Shown here piece by piece: positions 1-7,014 of a stretch of 64,000 nucleotides of DNA. Source of the stretch: Neolewinella antarctica (GTDB lineage Bacteria; Bacteroidota; Bacteroidia; Chitinophagales; Saprospiraceae); contig NZ_JAATJH010000002.1 of assembly GCF_011927835.1 (NCBI RefSeq), positions 885,915-949,914 on the forward strand, in the 5' to 3' direction. Every line of letters begins with the position of its first letter. Position 1 is the stretch's first letter. The notes beneath the pieces are model-generated. The model was given only the letters and a program-made list of their open reading frames with translations, was not told the origin of the DNA and ran no database searches. The translations under genes were made by a program, and so were the position numbers.

Positions 1-2042
1 TGCACGTCCACCATTCCGTTCTCCCCATAATCCGCTTGGTTGTCGATGTGGGCCGCGTTGAGGTTGAAAAAGGCATTCCACCACTTCGTTACCGTCACCG
101 GGATGCTTGCGTTGAAACTCACGACGGTGTTGCTAGCCAGGTTGTCCCAGCTAATGAATTTAGCTCGCGAGTCGAAGGGGTCCGGCCCGATGAGGCGCGT
201 GATCTGGTCCGACGTCTGGCTGTAGGCTAACTTAAAATTATAGCGAAAGGCGTGGGTGTAGCCCAGTTCAAGGTTATTAACGATTTCGGGCTGTAGGCCA
301 GGGTTACCCAACTCGAAGGTCAGTTGGCTGATTTGATTGCGGAAAGGATTGAGGACGTTATAATCCGGCCGATTGATACGCCGGCTGTAGTTCAGGCTAA
401 CCGTATTCCCCTTTTCCTGATCGAGCGCGTAAGTCAGACCGGCGGAAGGGAAGAAGCTCAGGTAATTGAGGTCGACCGGGGGTTTGTCCTGCGCATTAAA
501 TGTCGTCAAGACGCCCGACGCATCGGTTTGTTCCACCCGCAGCCCCGTGGTGTAGCTCAGTGCGTCCGTAAAGCTCGCCGTGTAACTCAGGTAACCGGCG
601 TATACGTTCTCGGTATAATCAAATAAATTGGATGAGTTTGGGTTAAGAACATTCTCCGATTCGGGTACGTCAAAGAATAAAAAAGTATTATTGGTACTTA
701 CCCGGCTGAGGCGGAAGCCCGTTCCGAATTTGCCCTTACCGATCGGCTGTTCGTAGTCCGTCTGGAAAGTATAAATATCGATATCGCGCGGTGTGTTGAA
801 ACGATTGGTAATTTCGGTGAGCACTTCCTGGCGGTCGGGGCTAACGTAGCGATTTGGCTGATCGCGAAAGGAGGTGTTACGGAAGCGGCCGTAATCGACG
901 TCAACGTTCAGTATTTTGTCTTCGGTGAGCTCGTAGCGGTAGTTCACGTTGAAAGTCGCCTGCTTGCGCGTATCGTCGCTAACGGAGCCGGCCAGGAGGA
1001 TACTATCTACGGGTTGGCCGATTTTGGAGATAGATGTCTCGTCGACAATTCCATTGATGCCCTCCTGCGCCAGACCATTAATTAGAAAGCCCAGGGTATG
1101 TTTTTTATTTAAAAATAAATCCGTTCCGATCCGGTAGTTGACGTTGGCCCAGGTGTTAATAGCCCGCAAGTCTTGCACGGTTTCCAGGTTTTCCTGACGG
1201 GTAATAAACGCCATGGAATTGTAGCTCTCTCCGTCGACGAAGCCGAGTTGACCGAAAGTATTAAAATTTCTATTGCGATAATTACCACTCGCGGAGCCGT
1301 TCATCCGGTTGTATACGCCCTGCGTGACAGTATAGTTAGCCGACCCGTTCGCCCCTTCGTTCTCATTTTTAATGAGGCGAATGTCGATAATGCCGGCGTT
1401 ACCTTCCGCTTCGTACTTCGCGCCGGGGTTGGTGATGATGTCGATGCGGTCGATCTGCTCGGCGGTAAGGCTGCGCAGGTAGCCGGAAAGTTCGTCGCCG
1501 GAAAGGGGCGAGCGTTTGCCGTCGATGTAAACGAGGACGCCGGAGCGGCTCAGGACGTTGATGTTGTCGTTGTTATCGATCGTCACGCCGGGGGCTTTGC
1601 GCAGGAGGTCGAGGCCGTTATCGCCCACGGCGTTAATCGTTCCTTGGACGTTGAACACCGTCCGGTCGGGCTTCACTTCCACCATGGCGCGCTTGGCTAC
1701 GACGGTTGCTTCGGCGAGTTCGACGGCGGCGGGGGCCATTTGAAGGACGCCGAGATCGAGGTCGCCGACTACTTCGATTTCCTGATTTAGGTTCGGTGCC
1801 CCGAGGTAGCTGGCGGTAAGTTGGTAGGTCCCGGGGGCAATGTCTCGGACCCTGAAAAGGCCGGCGTCGTCGGTTGTTTCTACTTTGACGAGATTGGAAT
1901 CCGCATAAATTGCTACGTTAGCGTAAATAACGGGTAATTCATCGGCATCCGTTAATTGCCCATTTATTGAATACTGGGCGCTGACGCTGGTGCAATGAAA
2001 TGCGATAAGAAGTAGGGTAAATAAGTAGTGTGCGGTTGTCAT
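1..2042 (-). CDS. TonB-dependent outer membrane receptor, C-terminus cut by window edge
   Basis: The reading frame starts at the ATG at 2042-2040 and runs open off the left edge, giving about 680 residues without a stop. A signal peptide ends in CTSVSAQ (residues about 16-22). A carboxypeptidase-regulatory-like beta-sandwich follows (residues about 25-100), then a plug domain with the segment YIDGKRSPLSGDELSG and IIDIRL, then beta-barrel sequence rich in aromatic and Asn residues. This matches the outer-membrane beta-barrel family (OMP_b-brl_3 type) of Bacteroidota, which imports a ligand through the outer membrane using TonB energy. The substrate cannot be told. The signal-peptide end carries a copy of the 17-bp dispersed motif (1978-1994). 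Confidence 0.9.
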   Translation of the reverse strand, partial: MTTAHYLFTLLLIAFHCTSVSAQYSINGQLTDADELPVIYANVAIYADSNLVKVETTDDAGLFRVRDIAPGTYQLTASYLGAPNLNQEIEVVGDLDLGVLQMAPAAVELAEATVVAKRAMVEVKPDRTVFNVQGTINAVGDNGLDLLRKAPGVTIDNNDNINVLSRSGVLVYIDGKRSPLSGDELSGYLRSLTAEQIDRIDIITNPGAKYEAEGNAGIIDIRLIKNENEGANGSANYTVTQGVYNRMNGSASGNYRNRNFNTFGQLGFVDGESYNSMAFITRQENLETVQDLRAINTWANVNYRIGTDLFLNKKHTLGFLINGLAQEGINGIVDETSISKIGQPVDSILLAGSVSDDTRKQATFNVNYRYELTEDKILNVDVDYGRFRNTSFRDQPNRYVSPDRQEVLTEITNRFNTPRDIDIYTFQTDYEQPIGKGKFGTGFRLSRVSTNNTFLFFDVPESENVLNPNSSNLFDYTENVYAGYLSYTASFTDALSYTTGLRVEQTDASGVLTTFNAQDKPPVDLNYLSFFPSAGLTYALDQEKGNTVSLNYSRRINRPDYNVLNPFRNQISQLTFELGNPGLQPEIVNNLELGYTHAFRYNFKLAYSQTSDQITRLIGPDPFDSRAKFISWDNLASNTVVSFNASIPVTVTKWWNAFFNLNAAHIDNQADYGENGMVDV

Positions 2043-2178
2043 AATGCGGTTGCTGTTTTATTGGTACTCGGCGAAGATGGGAGTACGGGAAGGTGGTTCA
2101 GCCTTGTTTTGGATGAACGGGGTGCAATACCGGATGAATGACGATGAATGGGTGGGCGGGTTGCCTTTAGCTTACTTA

Positions 2179-2270
2179 AAAGGTTGAGGGCATCCTGCCC
2201 GAACGTAACAGCGGTAGCGCTACCGCACCCCCGATAGCTATCGGGGTCGGGCAGGATGCCCTCAACCTTT
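2179..2270. repeat. 92-bp bifurcated cruciform or terminator-like element
   Basis: A perfect 24-bp inverted repeat (2179-2202 with 2247-2270) encloses two further perfect palindromes: a 16-nt one at 2211-2226 (GCGGTAGCGCTACCGC) and an 18-nt one at 2229-2246 (CCCCGATAGCTATCGGGG). The folded strand would be a long stem topped by two hairpins. It begins 3 bp downstream of the stop codon of the oxidoreductase at 2274, so it may end that transcript before the TonB receptor gene. Confidence 0.9.
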
Positions 2271-2273
2271 GGG

Positions 2274-3350
2274 TTACTCACCTGGGTAGCGAACGCCTAT
2301 TTGCTCCCGTACGCGGGACAGCGTCCGGTGCAGCGCCAGCGAATCGTCCAGCGACCAAAGTTCATTCTCCGTTCGCCCGGCCCGGACGTCCGCCATCACT
2401 GCCTCCGCCTCGTATTTATAACCGTTCGCCCCGGCATAATCAAAGTAAAAATTCTCCGGGGGGGCGTCTTTACCGCGCAGAATGGAAAAACTACTCGGCT
2501 CGTGCCAGCGCGGATGCCAGTGGATGTTGCCGGTGGTGCCGATGATGAGCGCTTCGATCTTCGTGAGGCCCAGCACGGTGCTATAATTATGGCTCAGCCT
2601 GCCACCGGCGTGGACGCACGTGACCTGCGTATCCAGATCGACACCCTGCGCGGAAAGGCGGGCCGTCGCGTTGATTCGCTCGGGTTCACCGAAAAGGAAT
2701 TGCGCGAGGAACTGCGGGTAGATGCCGATGTCGAGCAGGGCACCGCCACCGAGGGCGGGGTTGAGGATGCGGTTGCGCTTAAGTTTGTCCGTGACTTCTC
2801 CGGAAGTCGTCACTGTTGTTTCGCCCGATCCGGAACCAGCCACGGAGTAGGGGGGCAGGGCCACTTCCAAGTCTGTCGCCCGGAAGCCGAAATCCGACCG
2901 GACGGAGAGTATCTCACCGATCTCTCCGGCGTCGATGAGTCCTTTAAGCTTCAGGGTTGACGGCAAAAATCTCGTCCAGAGGGCTTCCATTAAGTACACG
3001 CCCCCGGACCGGGCTGCGGCCGCCACTGTTTCTACTTCGGCCAGGTTGAGCCCCAGCGGTTTTTCACAGAGCACGGAAACGCCGTGTTCAATGCACAGCA
3101 ACGTCAATTCTTGGTGTTGTACGTGGGGCGTGGCGACGTAAACGGCGTCGATGTTACCGACGGTAAAGATCTCCCGGTAAGAACCCACCCCCTGGCGCGC
3201 GCCGAACTTAATGGCGAACTCCCGTGCCCGGTCGAGGGAGCGGCTGCCTACGACCACCAGCTCCGCGTCGTCAATTAGCCGCAGGTCTTCGGCGAAGCGT
3301 TCCGCAATATTTCCCAGACCCAGAATGGCCCATTTAAATTTTTCGCTCAT
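2274..3350 (-). CDS. Gfo/Idh/MocA family oxidoreductase
   Basis: 358 residues. The N-terminal Rossmann fold has GLGNIAERF (residues 11-19) for NAD(P) binding, and the family EKP motif (CEKPLGLN, residues about 94-101) follows. The C-terminal half contains LGGGALLDIGIYP, typical of the sugar-dehydrogenase members. The family oxidises or reduces sugars and cyclitols; the substrate here is unknown. A low-complexity stretch (SGSGETTVTTSGEVTDK) just before the GGGALLDIG segment looks like an extra insertion in a place that is usually short. A TACCTTGG element lies at 3357-3364, 6 nt before the ATG. No obvious partner gene adjoins it. Confidence 0.9.
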   Translation of the reverse strand: MSEKFKWAILGLGNIAERFAEDLRLIDDAELVVVGSRSLDRAREFAIKFGARQGVGSYREIFTVGNIDAVYVATPHVQHQELTLLCIEHGVSVLCEKPLGLNLAEVETVAAAARSGGVYLMEALWTRFLPSTLKLKGLIDAGEIGEILSVRSDFGFRATDLEVALPPYSVAGSGSGETTVTTSGEVTDKLKRNRILNPALGGGALLDIGIYPQFLAQFLFGEPERINATARLSAQGVDLDTQVTCVHAGGRLSHNYSTVLGLTKIEALIIGTTGNIHWHPRWHEPSSFSILRGKDAPPENFYFDYAGANGYKYEAEAVMADVRAGRTENELWSLDDSLALHRTLSRVREQIGVRYPGE

Positions 3351-3837
3351 AAGGGCCCAAGGTAAGTGTTGCGGAGGGGTGCTGTGGTCGCTTACGAACT
3401 ACCGAACGGTTGGGTAGTCGTTGCGAGGAGTAATTTGTTCCGTCGCCGTAGCACCCGATCCGTACGTCCACCCGGGGTAATTGACACCCAGGATGTACAT
3501 CACCAACTCGCCGAAGCCAAAGTCGTACCGGTCAAATTCGCCTCGCTGGACAAGCACCGGCACTACGAGCAGTGTAAATTCGGTACCCTCAGTCAGGGCC
3601 GATTGCTAAAGTTGGTAAAAACCACCCCCGCCACCACCTGCGGATTATTCGCGATATTGTTGCTGCTTCCACTAATAACGCAACTCTAATGCTCCGCAGA
3701 AAAAATGAACCCCTAATTGCGGTAAATGCGGCGGGCGAAACGGTATCTTGGGAACCCTACACTAAATGGTAGTATTGTTTTCGGGGGAATAGTCGTTTAC
3801 GGGGCGTAACTTTCTCCAGCGATCACCGTCCGCGCCG
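3351..3837. other. intergenic spacer without a recognisable gene
   Basis: About 490 bp separate the divergent oxidoreductase and HPPD genes. Only the two promoter-like elements at 3357-3364 and 3838-3845 could be picked out. The short open frames in it have no recognisable features. Confidence 0.5.
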
Positions 3838-3845
3838 TATCTTTG
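3838..3845 (+). promoter_or_regulatory. putative -7 promoter element of hpd
   Basis: TATCTTTG fits the Bacteroidota -7 consensus TAnnTTTG. It lies 41 nt upstream of the chosen ATG of the HPPD gene. A clean -33 element was not identified. Confidence 0.5.
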
Positions 3846-3886
3846 CCGCGTCAACTGTTGACGTGACAACGAAAAATAACAGAACC

Positions 3887-5023
3887 ATGAATCCGCAAAT
3901 TTCCTCCGCCCCGCACACCGCCGACGTCATTGCTAGTGACGGTTTTCCCCTGCTGGGGACGGACTACGTGGAGCTCTACGTGGGCAACTCCCGCCAGGCC
4001 GCTTATTTTTACATGACGGCCATGGGCTTCCAACCCCTGGCGTACCGTGGCCTTAGCTCCGGAACGCGGGAAACGGAGAGTTACGTGGTGGTGCAGGATA
4101 AGATTCGGTTGGTCCTCACTAGCCCCTTGCAACCCGGCACGGAAGTCGGTCGCCTACATGATCTGCACGGCGATACCGTCCGCTGCGTCGCGTTGTGGGT
4201 GGACGATGCCCGTTGGTCCTACGAAACGGCGGTCGAACGCGGGGCAGTCTCGGTGTCAGAACCCTGCTCCTCTTCCGACGAACACGGCACCTGCGTCCGC
4301 GCCCAGATCCAAACTTTTGGCGACACCATTCACGAATTCGTGGAGCGGAAAAATTACAACGGCACCTTCCTGCCCGGCTACGAAAGCTGGTCACCGGACT
4401 ACCGCACCGAACCCGTCGGCCTGAAATTTATCGACCACATGGTCAGCAACGTCGGCCTCGGCGAGATGAATACCTGGGTGGACTGGTACGCCAAGGTTAT
4501 GGACTTTAAGCAGCTGATCAGCTTCGACGATAAGGACATTTCCACCAAGTTTACCGCCCTGATGAGCAAGGTGATGTCGAACGGTAACGGCCGCGTGAAA
4601 TTCCCGATCAACGAACCGGCACCCGGACTGAAAAAGAGCCAGATCGAAGAATATCTGGAGTTCCACCGTGGCCCGGGCATCCAACACATCGCCGTGGCGA
4701 CCGACGACGTGATCAGCACCGTCATCGCCCTGCGCGACCGGGGCATCGAGTTTCTCCGCGTCCCCGACAGCTACTACGACACCCTGCTGGAGCGCGTCGG
4801 CGAGATCGACGAAGACCTCACGCCCCTGCGCGAACTCGGCATCCTGGTCGACCGCGACGACGAAGGTTACCTCCTTCAAATCTTCACCAAACCCGTGCAG
4901 CCGCGCCCGACGGTGTTCTTCGAGATCATCCAGCGCAAGGGCGCGACGAGCTTCGGCAAGGGAAACTTTAAGGCGCTTTTCGAAGCGATCGAGCGGGAGC
5001 AAGCGATTCGGGGAACTTTATAA
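3887..5023 (+). CDS. hpd: 4-hydroxyphenylpyruvate dioxygenase
   Basis: 378 residues from ATG 3887; an in-frame GTG at 3863 would add eight poorly conserved residues and is less likely. The protein converts 4-hydroxyphenylpyruvate to homogentisate with Fe(II) and O2 in tyrosine catabolism. Two vicinal-oxygen-chelate domains are visible. The expected iron ligands are His184 (FIDHMV), His267 (GIQHIAVA) and Glu346 (FFEIIQR), spaced as in known HPPDs. No homogentisate dioxygenase or other tyrosine-pathway gene is adjacent. The large open frame on the opposite strand here is a shadow of GC-rich codon usage. Confidence 0.97.
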   Translation: MNPQISSAPHTADVIASDGFPLLGTDYVELYVGNSRQAAYFYMTAMGFQPLAYRGLSSGTRETESYVVVQDKIRLVLTSPLQPGTEVGRLHDLHGDTVRCVALWVDDARWSYETAVERGAVSVSEPCSSSDEHGTCVRAQIQTFGDTIHEFVERKNYNGTFLPGYESWSPDYRTEPVGLKFIDHMVSNVGLGEMNTWVDWYAKVMDFKQLISFDDKDISTKFTALMSKVMSNGNGRVKFPINEPAPGLKKSQIEEYLEFHRGPGIQHIAVATDDVISTVIALRDRGIEFLRVPDSYYDTLLERVGEIDEDLTPLRELGILVDRDDEGYLLQIFTKPVQPRPTVFFEIIQRKGATSFGKGNFKALFEAIEREQAIRGTL

Positions 5024-5383
5024 GCTGGGACGGAGCCGACGTTTTTGTGCGTGAGCGTTGATTGTTTATCGGCTTTTATTTTAACGTACACGAGTTGACA
5101 TTTCTCGTTCGCAAACGACCATTTACCGTACCATCATGGGGCCTCCGGGTTTTTTGTGGAAAATACCGTACCGGAGCATCGGGGGCCAACTTTATAATAG
5201 GCTGTTGCCCACCAATTACTTATGCATTGAAAATTACTTGGTTATTGGGTAAGATTCATCGCGGTGCGGTAGCCGGAAACGGTAGTTGATCGGTTGGGTT
5301 GTAATTTTGGGGAATCCACCCCCGTCAATCAGGAAATATCCTGCTATTTTTAGCGGCTGGATTGGTCAATACGCTTTTAAATC
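5024..5383. other. intergenic spacer without a recognisable gene
   Basis: 360 bp, more AT-rich than the flanks. A 75-codon open frame here lacks any recognisable feature and was not called. Confidence 0.5.
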
Positions 5384-6352
5384 ATGACGATTAGAGAACA
5401 AGGCTCCAAGCACCATCGTCCGGTGCTGAGTATTTCCATGTTGTCTTACAACCAGGCGGAATACTTACCACGGGCAATAGAGAGCATACTGGACCAGCGC
5501 CTCACTGTTCCCTGTGAGATAATCATTGGCGATGATTGCTCTTCCGACGAAAGCCAGCAAGTGCTTCAACGGTACCAACGAGAATATCCTGAATTAATTC
5601 GGCTGCACCTGCACACGGACCGTGTTGAGGCTGAAATACCCGGCCGGCGCAACAACGTTACTAACTTACTTGCGTGCCGCGGCGAGTTTACCGCAATGCT
5701 CGACGCCGACGATTACTACATAGACCCCGATAAACTACAGCGGCAGGTCGACATCTTGACCGCCCATCCGGACTTGAGCATGTCCTGCCACGAAAGTTTC
5801 ATCGAGTGGGGCCCGGAGTCGCCCCGTCCGAATTACCGGTCTAGTTACCGCAATAAGTCGGGGGTAACCATCACGACGGGTATTTACGGCCACGACGACC
5901 TGACCCGGCGGTATTCCATGCCGTTTCACATCAGTAGCATTATGTTCCGTACGGTTAGTCTGCGGCCGCTTCCGGACTGGTTTGGTAAAATCCTCTCGGC
6001 GGATCAAGCTATTTTCTACTTACTCACCATGCGCGGGGACTACCACTACGACGAGCGCCCCGGTAGCATCCGCTACTTTAGTGGCAAAAACTACGTGCTT
6101 TCTTCCGAGTACCGCAGCCTCGAAAGTGTCCGCTTGAAACTGCGGGAAACGAAGATTTTTTACGACCACTTTCCCGGGGTGCGCAAGCACCAGACATTCC
6201 GGAGCTTTTCCGGCCGCTTGCACCTACGCCTGGTGAAGCCATTAGCTGCGGAGGGTAAATTAGGTGCGGCCGCTAATCACTTAGTCCGGGCCGCGAAGGA
6301 TTTATACCCCGAGTTGAATTTCACCCGGGTGAAAAAAGTACTGTTCTCCTAG
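5384..6352 (+). CDS. family 2 glycosyltransferase
   Basis: 322 residues. The N-terminal GT-A fold shows the opening strand SISMLSYNQAEYLPRAIESIL, the nucleotide-binding IIGDDCSSDES (residues about 46-57) and the metal-binding LDADDYY (about 106-112). It would transfer a sugar from a nucleotide-sugar donor to a glycan or lipid acceptor in the cytoplasm. No transmembrane segment is evident. The C-terminal part is variable. It stands alone, not inside a polysaccharide cluster, so the acceptor is unknown. Confidence 0.88.
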   Translation: MTIREQGSKHHRPVLSISMLSYNQAEYLPRAIESILDQRLTVPCEIIIGDDCSSDESQQVLQRYQREYPELIRLHLHTDRVEAEIPGRRNNVTNLLACRGEFTAMLDADDYYIDPDKLQRQVDILTAHPDLSMSCHESFIEWGPESPRPNYRSSYRNKSGVTITTGIYGHDDLTRRYSMPFHISSIMFRTVSLRPLPDWFGKILSADQAIFYLLTMRGDYHYDERPGSIRYFSGKNYVLSSEYRSLESVRLKLRETKIFYDHFPGVRKHQTFRSFSGRLHLRLVKPLAAEGKLGAAANHLVRAAKDLYPELNFTRVKKVLFS

Positions 6353-6395
6353 TAAGCCAAAGTAAATTGGTGGCCCGTAGTCGAAGACCACAAAC

Positions 6396-6971
6396 CTAAA
6401 ACCCACTCGCCACCGCCGCCTCCAGTTCCTCGTACCATTCCTCCCCGTACTTGCGAATCAACGCCGGTTTGGCAAATTCGTAGACCCTAATTTTCTCCCG
6501 CGCACCCTTCGTGCAGGCGGCCGAGCAAATGTCCCACCGGTCGTAGTTGAGGGCTTCGAAATTAGCCTCCGGCTTACTGGCCACGCGAATGGGGTAGAGG
6601 TGGCAGGAGATGGGTTTCTTCCAGCTTATTTTTCCTTCGTTGTAGGTTTTTTCGATGGCGCAGAAGGCTATACCGCCGTCGGTTTTGCCCATGTAGGCGC
6701 AGGCACCGCCGTCTACTAGGGTCGTGTCGTGGCCTTCGGTTTCCGGGTTCTCGGTGTACTTGCCCCGGGCGGCGACGGCGGCGATGCCTAGTGGGGTCAT
6801 ATTTTCGGCTACCTTGTCGTAGACGGACTCCAACTCGGCGAGCTCGGATTCTTCGAGGGGCGCGCCGAAATCGCCTTCCCAGCAGCAGGCGCCCTTGCAG
6901 GCGGTGAGGTTGCAGGCGAATTGTTCGTTGGTGACGTCTTCGGTGACGAAAATTCCTTGGATGAGGTACAT
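6396..6971 (-). CDS. DUF3109 family cysteine-rich protein
   Basis: 191 residues from the ATG at 6971. Upstream in-frame codons extend the frame to 7115, but they overlap the divergent FAD/Fe-S gene and are not conserved-looking. The cysteine cluster CNLTACKGACC (residues about 20-30) and later Cys residues (GGACAYM, FCAIE, CHLYPIR, CSAACTKG) match the DUF3109 family, which resembles the YkgJ-type zinc or iron-sulfur cluster proteins. Function unknown. A TACCTTTG element (reverse strand 6983-6976) ends 4 nt before the ATG, so the mRNA is predicted to be leaderless. Confidence 0.85.
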   Translation of the reverse strand: MYLIQGIFVTEDVTNEQFACNLTACKGACCWEGDFGAPLEESELAELESVYDKVAENMTPLGIAAVAARGKYTENPETEGHDTTLVDGGACAYMGKTDGGIAFCAIEKTYNEGKISWKKPISCHLYPIRVASKPEANFEALNYDRWDICSAACTKGAREKIRVYEFAKPALIRKYGEEWYEELEAAVASGF

Positions 6972-6975
6972 GGTG

Positions 6976-7010
6976 CAAAGGTACGCTTGCGGGCGGCGGT
7001 CGTACTTTTG
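6976..7010. promoter_or_regulatory. divergent pair of -7 elements driving leaderless genes
   Basis: TACCTTTG on the minus strand (6983-6976) and TACTTTTG on the plus strand (7003-7010) both match TAnnTTTG exactly. Each is followed by only 4 nt before the ATG of its gene (6971 and 7015). The whole divergent promoter region is 43 bp, so transcription would begin at or almost at both start codons. Confidence 0.65.
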
Positions 7011-7014
7011 GAGT

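Noticed and set aside
4391..5002. 203-codon open frame antisense to hpd
   Set aside because: Shadow frame from GC-rich codons; the plus-strand HPPD has all iron ligands.
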